Source of the DNA: Reyranella sp. CPCC 100927
GTDB lineage: Bacteria; Pseudomonadota; Alphaproteobacteria; Reyranellales; Reyranellaceae
NCBI RefSeq assembly: GCF_007859315.1
Contig: NZ_VOHA01000017.1
Location: 62,001-126,000, forward strand
Direction: 5' to 3'
DNA length: 64,000 nucleotides
Of this stretch, positions 36,545-44,107 are shown in pieces. The notes beneath the pieces were generated by a model. The model was not told the DNA's origin. It worked only from the letters and a program-made list of their open reading frames with translations, and did no database searches. Made by a program: the position numbers and the translations under genes. How positions within the stretch are numbered: the stretch's first letter is position 1; the number at the start of each line of letters is the position of its first letter.

Positions 36545-37450
36545 TCACGAAGCTGATGTGCCGTGCGACACGACATGGCCCAGCGCCGCGATCAGGCGGT
36601 CGAGCAGGAAACCGACCAGGCCGATGTAGACCAGCGCCACGATGATGTCGCTGATGCGCGAGCTGTTCCACGCGTCCCAGATGAAGAAGCCGATGCCGAC
36701 GCCGCCGATCAGCATCTCGGCCGCGACGATCGCCAGCCACGACAGGCCGACGCCGATGCGCAGGCCGGTGAAGATGTAGGGGACCGTGGCCGGCAAGGTG
36801 ATCTTCCAGAAAAACTCGTACCAGCTGAGCCGGATGACGGCGGCGACGTTGCGATAATCCTGCGGGATGTGGCGCACGCCGACCGACGTATTGATGATCA
36901 CCGGCCAAATCGACGTGATGAAGATCACGAAAATCGCCGAGGGCTGCGCATCACGGAAACCCGCCAGCGACAAGGGCAGCCAGGCCAGAGGCGGGATGGT
37001 GCGCAGCACCTGGAAGATCGGATCGAGCCCGCGCATCGCCCAGGTGCTCTGGCCGACCACGACACCCAGTGCGATGCCGACGATCGCGGCCAATGTGAAG
37101 CCGATCGCAACGCGGCTGAGGCTCTTGGCGATGTGCCAGAAGGCACCTTTGTCGATACCGCCGTTATCGTAGAACGGATCGACGATGAAGTCCCAGGTGT
37201 CGGCCAGCACCTTGGTCGGCGGCGGCAGGCGCGAACCGGCTTGCGAGCACAGCAGCTGCCACACCACCAGCACCAGTGTCAGCACGATCAGCGGCGGGAT
37301 CACGCGGCCGGCGACATCCCGCAACACCGGACCATAGCGCTCGGCCAGCGGTGGCCGTTTCAGCGGCAGTGCCACGATATCGGCCTGCGGTGCCGCCGCC
37401 GGCGCTTCGGGCGCCGCGGTCGGCTTCAGGGCCTGCACGACTGGAGGCAT
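36545..37450 (-). CDS. nrtB: Nitrate ABC transporter permease
   Basis: Inner-membrane permease of 301 residues with six predicted hydrophobic segments after a Pro/Ala-rich N-terminus. The binding-protein-dependent transport domain is seen in LRTIPPLAWLPLSLAGFRDA (EAA-like loop) and LRIGVGLSWLAIVAAEML. The second ATG at 37450 has AAGGAG at the better distance (six bases) than the ATG at 37453. It sits between nrtA and nrtD; 17 bases separate it from nrtD. Confidence 0.9.
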   Translation of the reverse strand: MPPVVQALKPTAAPEAPAAAPQADIVALPLKRPPLAERYGPVLRDVAGRVIPPLIVLTLVLVVWQLLCSQAGSRLPPPTKVLADTWDFIVDPFYDNGGIDKGAFWHIAKSLSRVAIGFTLAAIVGIALGVVVGQSTWAMRGLDPIFQVLRTIPPLAWLPLSLAGFRDAQPSAIFVIFITSIWPVIINTSVGVRHIPQDYRNVAAVIRLSWYEFFWKITLPATVPYIFTGLRIGVGLSWLAIVAAEMLIGGVGIGFFIWDAWNSSRISDIIVALVYIGLVGFLLDRLIAALGHVVSHGTSAS

Positions 37451-37479
37451 CATACGCTCCTTGAGAGGATATCGTCGGC

Positions 37480-38796
37480 TCACGCGACCTTCTTGATCGC
37501 CAGGCTTGCCAGATAGGCCTTGGGATCATCGGGATCGAAGACCTTGCCGTCGAAGAAGGTCTCCTTGCCACGCGAGGCACTGGCCGGAATGTCGGCGGCA
37601 GGCACGCCAAGCTTCTTGGCGGCAGTTCGCCACAGATCCTCCCGATTGACCTTGGCAATGATCGCCTTGGTGTCGAGATCGCGTGCCAGGATGCCCCAGC
37701 GCTGGTTCTCGGTCAGGAACCACAGCTCGTGGCTCTGGAACGGATAGGACGCATGATCGCGCCAGAACTTCATCAGCAGGTCGGTGCCGGCGGCCTTGCG
37801 GCCATCACCGTAGTTGATGTCACCCTTGATGCGGCCGAAGATGTCGGCCACGGGCACGTTGAACCATTGCCGCTTGCTGAGGATCTGGCACATCTCCTCC
37901 TTGTTCTCGAGCTTGTCGCACCATTGCTGGGCTTCCATCACCGCCATCAGCAAAGCCTCGGCGGCCTTGGGATTCTTCTCCACCCAGTCGGCGCGCACAC
38001 CCAGGCTCTTTTCCGGATGGTGCTTCCAGATTTCGCCGGTGGTACAGGCCGTATAACCGATGCCCTGGTTGACGAGTTGCTCGTTCCACGGCTCGCCGAC
38101 ACAGAACGCGTCCATGTTGCCGACCTTCATGTTGGCCACCATCTGCGGCGGCGGCACGACGATGGTCGACACATCCTTGTCGGGATCGATGCCGCCGGCG
38201 GCGAGCCAGTAGCGGATCCACATGTCGTGCGTACCGCCGCGGAAGGTCATGGCGCACTTCACGTCGGTGCCCGCCGCCTTCTTCTTGGCAAAGGCTTCCT
38301 TGAGCGGCGACGCATCGAGCCTGGCGCCGGTGGGCAGGAACTCCTTGGCCACGGAGATCGCCTGGCTGTCGGTGTTCAACCGCGCCAGCATCGCCATCGG
38401 CACGGGCTTGTTCTCGGCCGTGACCGTGCCCAGCGAGATCAGGTAGGGCAGCGGTGTCAGGATATGGGCACCGTCGATGCCGCCGGCCGCCGAACCCAGC
38501 ACGATGTTATCGCGTGTCGTACCCCAGGACGCCTGCTTGTTCACATTGGCATCCGTGAGACCGTACTTGTCGAAGAGTTTCTTTTCCTTGGCGATGATCA
38601 GCGGCGCCGAGTCGGTGAGCGCGATAAAGCCCAGCGTCACCTTGTTGGTTTCCGGTCCTGCAGCTTGCGCAAAGGCTCCGGCGGGAAAGCCGGCGCGAAC
38701 GGCCGCGATCAGACCAGCCGTGGCCGTCGCACCCTTCAGCAGGTCGCGGCGCGCGATTCCGGCGCGGCGCGCACGGACGGTTGGTTTCTTGCTCAT
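37480..38796 (-). CDS. nrtA: Nitrate ABC transporter substrate-binding protein, Tat-exported
   Basis: Periplasmic nitrate receptor of 438 residues. It has a Tat signal RRDLLKGATATAG, preceded by a basic stretch and ending AFAQ. The NrtA/CmpA pattern follows: VTLGFIALTDSAPLIIAKEKKLFDKYGL, QASWGTTRDNIVLG, AMLARLNTDSQAI, FRGGTHDMWIRYWLAAGGIDPDKDV and VVPPPQMVANMKVGNMDAFCVGEPW. The ATG overlaps the nasS stop (ATGA, 38793-38796), so the two are co-translated. It delivers nitrate to NrtB/NrtD. Confidence 0.92.
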   Translation of the reverse strand: MSKKPTVRARRAGIARRDLLKGATATAGLIAAVRAGFPAGAFAQAAGPETNKVTLGFIALTDSAPLIIAKEKKLFDKYGLTDANVNKQASWGTTRDNIVLGSAAGGIDGAHILTPLPYLISLGTVTAENKPVPMAMLARLNTDSQAISVAKEFLPTGARLDASPLKEAFAKKKAAGTDVKCAMTFRGGTHDMWIRYWLAAGGIDPDKDVSTIVVPPPQMVANMKVGNMDAFCVGEPWNEQLVNQGIGYTACTTGEIWKHHPEKSLGVRADWVEKNPKAAEALLMAVMEAQQWCDKLENKEEMCQILSKRQWFNVPVADIFGRIKGDINYGDGRKAAGTDLLMKFWRDHASYPFQSHELWFLTENQRWGILARDLDTKAIIAKVNREDLWRTAAKKLGVPAADIPASASRGKETFFDGKVFDPDDPKAYLASLAIKKVA

Positions 38797-40067
38797 GACG
38801 ATGCGGCCTCCCGAGCCGATGCGGAGTTGACATCCTTGCCGATCCCGAATCCGGCAAGGTAGGCGTCGAACTGGGCCGGATCGAAGATGCGGCCATCGCA
38901 AAACCGATCGGCGCCCAGCATGATCGCGCCACCGTCGACGGCAGCCGCCGACCACGGTTCGGCGTGCTCGCCATCGCGCTTGAAATCGACGGCCGGTATT
39001 GGCAGGCCGAGATCAGCGGCGGCGAGGCGATAGATGGTCGAGTCGTAGACGGAAGCCGCCGCTGCCGGCGCAACACCGGCGCCAACCTGCCCCCAGCGCT
39101 GCATCTGCGAGAGCGTCCAGAGCCCGCGCGATGCCCACGGAAACGTCGCGGCATGACGATGGAAAAGCAGGCCGCCCGAGGTTCCATCGCCAACATCGCG
39201 CAACGCCCTATCGACCACGGCCTCGGGCACATGCAGGATCTCGGGCCGCGCCATCCAGTAGGCCGCCTCGGCGCGGTTGGCCGGGTGGTCCAGCCACGCC
39301 CCGGCGCGCAACAACGCCCGCAGCAACGCGCGCAGCGTGGCCGGCCGGCGCGCCGCCCAGGCGGCCGTGACACCCAGCACCTTGTCCAAGGTGTTATTCC
39401 AGATGTCGTGACCCAATGCCGCGATGCGGCCGACGCCATGCGCTTCGGCCAGCTCGCTCCACGGCGCGCCGACACAGTAGCCGTCGATCCGGCCGGCGGT
39501 GAGATAGGCGATCATCTGCGGCGGCGGCACGACTTCCAGACGCACGTCGCGATCGGGATCGATACCGCCGGCCGCAAGCCAGTAGCGCAGCAGGTAGTTG
39601 TGGCTGGAGTGCGGGAAGACGACACCGAATCGCGGCAGAGGCCGGCCCGCGGCGCGGCGGTGGCGCGCCAAGCGCACCAGCGCTCGTGGAACCGACAGGT
39701 CACCAGCCCGCACACTGCTGTCTTCCGCCGCCAGTTCGTCCCACAACGACACCGACAGGGTGACGGCGTTGCCGTTGAGGTTGAGGGCCATGGGCGCGAC
39801 CAGCGGCACGCGCCAGCCGCCCAGCGCGAAGGCGTTGGCAACCGGAATCGCGGCCAGCATGTGGCCGCCATCAAAGACTCCGCTGCAGACGCGATCGCGC
39901 AGGGCCGCCCACGACGCTTCGCGGACGAGGCGCACCGACAACCCTTCGGCGGCAAAGAAGCCCTTCTCGCGTGCCACCACCAGCGGCGCGGCGTCGACCA
40001 ACGGCACAAAGCCGAGCGTCAGCTCCGTCTTCTCCAGTGTTCCAGCACGGGCGGCGATGTCGGTCAT
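38793..40067 (-). CDS. nasS: Cytosolic nitrate sensor of the NrtA-like family
   Basis: A 424-residue protein like NrtA in the ligand domain (FVPLVDAAPLVVAREKGFFAAEGL, RYWLAAGGIDPDRDVRLEVVPPPQMI, IDGYCVGAPWSELAEAHGVG) but without a signal peptide, so it stays in the cytoplasm. In known NasS/NasT systems NasS binds the ANTAR protein NasT and releases it when nitrate or nitrite is present. NasT is encoded upstream at 40354-40986 and the ATGA overlap ties nasS to nrtA. Start ATG 40067 with AGGAG 11 bases away; an upstream start is possible. A dual-hairpin leader lies directly upstream. Confidence 0.88.
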   Translation of the reverse strand: MTDIAARAGTLEKTELTLGFVPLVDAAPLVVAREKGFFAAEGLSVRLVREASWAALRDRVCSGVFDGGHMLAAIPVANAFALGGWRVPLVAPMALNLNGNAVTLSVSLWDELAAEDSSVRAGDLSVPRALVRLARHRRAAGRPLPRFGVVFPHSSHNYLLRYWLAAGGIDPDRDVRLEVVPPPQMIAYLTAGRIDGYCVGAPWSELAEAHGVGRIAALGHDIWNNTLDKVLGVTAAWAARRPATLRALLRALLRAGAWLDHPANRAEAAYWMARPEILHVPEAVVDRALRDVGDGTSGGLLFHRHAATFPWASRGLWTLSQMQRWGQVGAGVAPAAAASVYDSTIYRLAAADLGLPIPAVDFKRDGEHAEPWSAAAVDGGAIMLGADRFCDGRIFDPAQFDAYLAGFGIGKDVNSASAREAASS

Positions 40068-40131
40068 GAACGGCGTGACTCCTGAACGCGGGCGACGCAA
40101 CGTCCGGATCATCGGACGGCCTGCGTGTCCC

Positions 40132-40177
40132 CGGACCGCCTTTGATCCGTATCTGGAGTCGCCCGCCGTTGGGCGAC
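40132..40177 (-). promoter_or_regulatory. NasT (ANTAR) dual-hairpin leader of the nasS-nrtABD-nasA operon
   Basis: In the sense strand hairpin 1 is GTCGCCC-AACGGC-GGGCGAC (40177-40158) and hairpin 2 is CGGATC-AAAGGC-GGTCCG (40149-40132, one U-G pair), 8 bases apart. Both hexaloops have A at position 1 and G at position 4, the established ANTAR recognition mark. The cysG leader has the same design with the same spacing. A sigma-54 promoter lies just upstream (40189-40205). Confidence 0.8.
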
Positions 40178-40188
40178 ACGCTCAGCAT

Positions 40189-40205
40189 CTCAAGAAGCGT
40201 GCCAA
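40189..40205 (-). promoter_or_regulatory. Candidate sigma-54 promoter of the nasS operon
   Basis: Minus-strand TTGGCACGCTTCTTGAG (40205-40189) matches the -24/-12 consensus TGGCACG-N4-TTGC except for A in place of C at the last base. Transcription would begin about 12 bases on, near 40179, just before hairpin 1. NtrC-type activators normally work on such promoters in nitrogen limitation. Confidence 0.65.
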
Positions 40206-40353
40206 GTACGTGGCATCGAGCGTGGTGTGCGCCGCGCATGACGTTAGCGCGCCTTGCGCTGTCGACATCACCTGTCCGCCCGACTGCTGCACTGCACAAT
40301 AATTGTTCGATCGCCCGCAATCGCTGCCCGGTAATCGGACAACGTGCGGTGCG

Positions 40354-40986
40354 CTACGGTTTGGGTGGTGTCAGCAGGTCGCTGACGGCGATCACCTGTT
40401 CGGCGATCTCGGCGAGGCGCTTGCCCTTGTCCATCGCCAGCTTGCGCAGGGCCCGGTAGGCCTCCTCCTCGCCCAGCTGGCGCTGCGCCATCAAAATGCC
40501 CTTGGCACGCTCGATCAATTTGCGTTCGACCAGCGAGGCACGTGCCTTGTCGAGTTCGTCGCGCAATTCCTGCAGGGCGCGAAACCGTGCGATGGCGACG
40601 TTCATGATCGGCTTGACGCGGGCCGCGCTCAGCCCGTCGACGACATAGGACGTTACGCCGGCACGCACCGCCTCGACGGCCATGGTCTCGTCGGTATCAT
40701 CCACGAACATCACGATCGGACGGGCCTGCTCGCGCGATACGTGGCGCATCTGCTCCAGCATGTCGCGGTTGGGCGATGAGACGTCGACGATGATCATGTC
40801 GGGCAAATGCCGGCGCACATGATCGAGCAGATCGTCGGTGCCCGATGCCTGGGCGACGATCCGATGGCCGGCCTCGGTCAACGTACGCTCCAGCATGGCA
40901 CCGCGCTGGGCGTCGTCATCGACCAGCAGGATGCGCAGCGGCGCCGACGCGCCGAAGCGATCGTTCGACCCGCTGGTGCTCATCAT
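40354..40986 (-). CDS. nasT: ANTAR-domain antiterminator regulator NasT
   Basis: A 210-residue RNA-binding antiterminator. The N-terminal receiver-like domain (LRILLVDDDAQRGAMLERTL, IIVDVSSPN with the Asp) is followed at about 150-205 by the ANTAR domain (KLIERAKGILMAQRQLGEEEAYRALRKLAMDKGKRLAEIAEQVI in parts). The canonical receiver Lys after strand 5 is not evident (SYVVDG), fitting a phosphorylation-independent NasT. Start at ATG 40986 or 40983. Under nitrate it would leave NasS and bind the dual-hairpin leaders of nasS and cysG. Confidence 0.9.
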   Translation of the reverse strand: MMSTSGSNDRFGASAPLRILLVDDDAQRGAMLERTLTEAGHRIVAQASGTDDLLDHVRRHLPDMIIVDVSSPNRDMLEQMRHVSREQARPIVMFVDDTDETMAVEAVRAGVTSYVVDGLSAARVKPIMNVAIARFRALQELRDELDKARASLVERKLIERAKGILMAQRQLGEEEAYRALRKLAMDKGKRLAEIAEQVIAVSDLLTPPKP

Positions 40987-41129
40987 CGTCCAGGCATTCA
41001 CGTGCTTGTCCGCCTCCAGTCCCTCCCTAGCAACCGGCGTGCCGCGCGCGTGCACAGTGAAAAGGCAACCGGCGCCACGTCCAGTCGGCATGTACGGCTA
41101 ATCCATTGATCGGGCTGAAAATCACGTCG

Positions 41130-41145
41130 TGGCACGGCGGTTGCT
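41130..41145 (+). promoter_or_regulatory. Sigma-54 promoter of cysG
   Basis: TGGCACGGCGGTTGCT matches the -24/-12 consensus TGGCACG-N4-TTGCT exactly, with GG at 41131-41132 and GC at 41143-41144. The transcript should begin about 41155, just before the dual-hairpin leader. Confidence 0.8.
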
Positions 41146-41158
41146 ACGAAGATCGCAG

Positions 41159-41200
41159 GCGGCAACGATGTCGCACCATTCCCGCGGCAGTGACGTCGCG
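41159..41200 (+). promoter_or_regulatory. NasT (ANTAR) dual-hairpin leader of cysG
   Basis: Hairpin 1 is GCGGC-AACGAT-GTCGC (41159-41174), hairpin 2 is CGCGGC-AGTGAC-GTCGCG (41183-41200), each with one G-U pair in the stem. Linker 8 bases. Both hexaloops have A1 and G4. It repeats the plan of the nasS leader on the other strand, so both transcripts are candidates for NasT control. A following stem TGGAC/GTCCA (41203-41223) lies just before the start codon. Confidence 0.8.
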
Positions 41201-41228
41201 CTTGGACAGGACGCCCGAGTCCACAACC

Positions 41229-42587
41229 ATGCGTGCCCTACCGCTATTCCACGAGCTGCGTGATCGCACCTGCCTGGTGATCGGCCGGGGCGAGGTCGCC
41301 GAGCGCAAGGCCGCCGCCTTGCGCGCTGCCGGTGCCGATGTGCGTCATGCTTCTGTATTCGACAGCACAGATCTTGCCGATGCCGCGCTGGTCGTTGTTG
41401 CGGCGGCTTCCCACGATGTCGCCCGCGCTGCCTATGATGCCTGCCGGGCGCGCGGCATTCCCGTCAATGCGGTCGATCAGCCGCAATACTGCACCGTGAC
41501 GTGGCCGGCGATTGTCGAACGCGGCGACGTCACCATCGCCATCGGCACCGGCGGCGCAGCACCGACACTGGCGCGACTGTTGCGCACACAGATCGAACAG
41601 GCGGTACCGCAGACCGTGGCCTTGTTGGCCGCGGTGGCCCGACGCTGGCGCCCGCTGGTACTGCGGCATTTCTCCGATAGCGATGAGCGACGACGGTTCT
41701 GGGACCGGTTTTTTGCTGGCCCCGCCGCCGAGGCAGCGCTGGCTGGCGATCGCGCCCGTGCCGAACGGCATGCCATCGCGTTGTTCGCCGACACCAGGAC
41801 ACGGCCGCGCACGGGCCATGTCCATCTTGTCGGTGCCGGCCCCGGCGATCCGGAACTGCTCACGTTGCGCGCGTTGCGCCTGCTGCAGTCAGCCGACGTG
41901 ATCGTCCATGATCGCCTGGTGAGCGCGCCGATCCTGGCCCTGGCCCGCAAGGACGCACGCCGCATCGACGTGGGCAAGCGGCGTGCGGCGCATGGCATGG
42001 CACAAACCGAGATCAACGCGCTGCTGGTGCGGTTGGCGCACGACGGCGCGCGCGTGGTGCGCCTGAAGGGCGGCGATCCGTTCATGTTCGGTCGCGGCGG
42101 TGAGGAGATCGAGGTCCTGCTGGCCGCCGATATCCCGTTCGACGTGACACCGGCCGTCACCGCTGCATCGGGCTGTGCCGCGTATGCCGGCATCCCCCTC
42201 ACCCACCGCGATGTCGCCCATAGCTGCGTTTTCGTCACCGGCCACCGCCACAACGGACGGCTCGATCTGAACTGGACGGCGCTGGCGCAGCCGGGCCAGA
42301 CCATCGCCGTCTACATGGGTGTGCAGACGCTGCCGGAATTGTGCCGGCAACTGCGCGCCCACGGCCTTGCATCCACAACGCCGGCGGCGCTGATCGTCTC
42401 CGGTACGCGACCGGATCAACATGTTGTCAGAAGCACGCTCGCCGAGCTGTCTGCTGCCGTCGCCGCCAATCCACCGGCAGACATCGCGGCGCCGGCCCTG
42501 GTCATCGTCGGCGATGTCGTTGCCTTGGCCGGCCGTGCCACGACACGGCATGTCGTCAATTCGCTTTCCGCTGTCGCCGCCGAATAA
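41229..42587 (+). CDS. cysG: Siroheme synthase, fused precorrin-2 dehydrogenase/chelatase and uroporphyrinogen methyltransferase
   Basis: A 452-residue bifunctional CysG: it makes siroheme for nitrite and sulfite reductase from uroporphyrinogen III. The N-terminal domain (about 1-195) has the NAD loop VIGRGEVAERKAAALRAAG and DQPQYCTVTWPAIVERGDV with IGTGGAAPTLARLLR. The C-terminal methyltransferase begins GHVHLVGAGPGDPELLTLRAL and contains VHDRLVS and RLKGGDPFMFGRGGEE. The start ATG 41229 has no strong Shine-Dalgarno site. It is divergent from nasT and fits the nitrate regulon, giving cofactor for a nitrite reductase elsewhere. Confidence 0.95.
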   Translation: MRALPLFHELRDRTCLVIGRGEVAERKAAALRAAGADVRHASVFDSTDLADAALVVVAAASHDVARAAYDACRARGIPVNAVDQPQYCTVTWPAIVERGDVTIAIGTGGAAPTLARLLRTQIEQAVPQTVALLAAVARRWRPLVLRHFSDSDERRRFWDRFFAGPAAEAALAGDRARAERHAIALFADTRTRPRTGHVHLVGAGPGDPELLTLRALRLLQSADVIVHDRLVSAPILALARKDARRIDVGKRRAAHGMAQTEINALLVRLAHDGARVVRLKGGDPFMFGRGGEEIEVLLAADIPFDVTPAVTAASGCAAYAGIPLTHRDVAHSCVFVTGHRHNGRLDLNWTALAQPGQTIAVYMGVQTLPELCRQLRAHGLASTTPAALIVSGTRPDQHVVRSTLAELSAAVAANPPADIAAPALVIVGDVVALAGRATTRHVVNSLSAVAAE

Positions 42588-42593
42588 AACAGA

Positions 42594-42624
42594 AAACGCC
42601 CGCAGCCGGGGGCCGCGGGCGTTT
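42594..42624. terminator. Bidirectional terminator between cysG and ridA
   Basis: AAACGCCCGC (42594-42603) and GCGGGCGTTT (42615-42624), a 10-base stem with 11-base loop, with T or A runs on both sides. A shared terminator for the convergent cysG and ridA genes. Confidence 0.8.
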
Positions 42625-42645
42625 CGTTGACGGCAGTCGATTCGG

Positions 42646-42990
42646 TTACTTCGCCGCCTGGACCATGATCTCGACCACCAGGCCGGGTGCCGCGAGCTTG
42701 GCTTCCACCGTGGCGCGGGCCGGGGTGTTGCCGGGCGATACCCAGGCGTCCCACACCTCGTTCATCTGGCTCCAGGTCTTGATGTCGGTGAGCCAGATGT
42801 TGGCCGAGAGGACCTTGCTCTTGTCGGTGCCGGCCTTGGCCAGCAGGGCATCGATCTTGTCGAGGATCTGCTTGGTCTGACCCTTGACGTCCTGCGACGT
42901 GTCGTCGGCCGTCAGGCCGGCGAGATAGACGGTGTTGCCGTGCACCACCGCCTGGCTCATGCGGGGTCCCGCATTGATGCGTTCAACCAT
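42646..42990 (-). CDS. ridA: RidA-family enamine/imine deaminase
   Basis: A 114-residue YjgF/RidA protein. Family marks are the N-terminal INAGPRMSQAVVHGNTVYLAG, DVKGQTKQILDKIDALLAKAG and the C-terminal ARATVEAKLAAPGLVVEIMVQA. The conserved Arg in ARATVEAKL is present. It hydrolyses reactive 2-aminoacrylate-type enamines to ketoacids and ammonia, in the cytoplasm. The start ATG 42990 has GGAGGGAATC. It stands alone, ending at the shared terminator. Confidence 0.9.
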   Translation of the reverse strand: MVERINAGPRMSQAVVHGNTVYLAGLTADDTSQDVKGQTKQILDKIDALLAKAGTDKSKVLSANIWLTDIKTWSQMNEVWDAWVSPGNTPARATVEAKLAAPGLVVEIMVQAAK

Positions 42991-43091
42991 GATTCCCTCC
43001 TTTGGCGCTCACAAGGCGGCGCACCTTAGTGCAGATCGCACCGCGGTGGAATCATCGTGTTGTCCCGATCCAATACCCAGGCGACGACGCC

Positions 43092-44036
43092 TCACGGCAG
43101 CAACGTCGTGGGATCGACGGGTTTGTTGCGCTGACGGATCTCGAAGTGAAGCTGCGGCTGGGAGACGCCGCCAGACTGGCCGACGGTGCCGATCGCCTGC
43201 CCTTTCTTCACCGTAGCGCCCTTTGTCACCGACGCATGATCGAGATGGGCGTAGGCCGTGACATAACCGCCGCCGTGGCTGAGCAGCACGAGGTTGCCCA
43301 GTCCCCTGACTTCGCTGCCGACATAGGCCACGGAACCGCTCTCGGCTGCCTTGACGGTCGTGCCCTGCGCGGCACTGATGTTGATGCCGTCATTGCGCTG
43401 ACCATCGGCGCGGTTGCCGAATCCCTGCAGCGTTGTGCCACGCACCGGCCAGTCGAAACGGGTCGATGCTGCCGGCGGCGTGCTGGACGATGCGGATGGG
43501 ATCGGTACCGGCTGCGGCGCCGATCCGCCCGGAGTCGATGCCGGCGGCGTTGCTGCCGGTTTGGCGGGTGGCGCCGAGGTTCCGCCGGAGGGCGGCGGCA
43601 GGTCGGTCGATGACACACGGCCATCCGACGATGTCGGCGGCGGCGGCGACGACGATGATGGCGGGGTGGCACCCGGCGTGCCGGATACGGTCGCCTGTTC
43701 GAGGACGCGCGCGTTGGGGATTTCGATCCACTGCCCTTCCGACAGCTTGTCGCCCGACTTGAGGCTGTTGCGGTCGGTGATACGCGATGGCGGCACGCCG
43801 AAACGGCTGGCGACGCTTTCGACCGTATCGCCTTTCTGGACGACATAGATCGCCGGTGCGTCCGAGGGCGCGCCTGAACCTGGATACTCGATGGTACCCG
43901 GCCGGCCGCCATAGACGGCCCCGTCGTACCACCCGCACGACGCAGTAGTGAGACAGAGCGCAAGCACAACGCCGACCCGCAGGGGGACCGGCTGGCGGCG
44001 CGCTCGCGAGGGGGAGCGATGCGCGTTCTTATTCAT
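43092..44036 (-). CDS. LysM-LytM lipoprotein with degenerate peptidase site, NlpD/EnvC-like
   Basis: A 314-residue envelope lipoprotein. A signal peptide ends in a lipobox at TTASC (Cys34). A LysM domain is at about 62-107 (VVQKGDTVESVASRFGVPPSRIT). A Pro/Ser linker of about 75 residues follows, then the LytM (M23) fold to 314 (FDWPVRGTTLQGFGNRADG, GLGNLVLLSHGGGYVTAYAHLD, QPQLHFEIRQRNKPVDP). The zinc-site pattern seen in active M23, H-x-G-x-D and HxH, is here RNDGINI and QLHFE. It therefore looks inactive and fits an amidase activator of division like NlpD. It ends the order tatC-serS-surE-pcm. Confidence 0.85.
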   Translation of the reverse strand: MNKNAHRSPSRARRQPVPLRVGVVLALCLTTASCGWYDGAVYGGRPGTIEYPGSGAPSDAPAIYVVQKGDTVESVASRFGVPPSRITDRNSLKSGDKLSEGQWIEIPNARVLEQATVSGTPGATPPSSSSPPPPTSSDGRVSSTDLPPPSGGTSAPPAKPAATPPASTPGGSAPQPVPIPSASSSTPPAASTRFDWPVRGTTLQGFGNRADGQRNDGINISAAQGTTVKAAESGSVAYVGSEVRGLGNLVLLSHGGGYVTAYAHLDHASVTKGATVKKGQAIGTVGQSGGVSQPQLHFEIRQRNKPVDPTTLLP

Positions 44037-44107
44037 GAGCGGAAGCTTAACGGAAAAAAGCCCCTGTGGGAATCGCCACCTCTCGCGCCCGCGGACGCGG
44101 TGACGCC

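Noticed and set aside
40101-40118. CGTCCG-ATGATC-CGGACG as the second ANTAR hairpin
   Set aside because: Its loop has A at position 4 instead of G; the hairpin at 40132-40149 fits the rule and the 8-base linker.
40177-40201. CACGCT/AGCGTG stem as the first ANTAR hairpin
   Set aside because: Its loop is 13 bases and it overlaps the -24/-12 promoter, so it would not be transcribed.
40206-40353. NtrC enhancer sites upstream of the nasS promoter
   Set aside because: Only half-site-like GTGCA stretches seen; no convincing palindrome.
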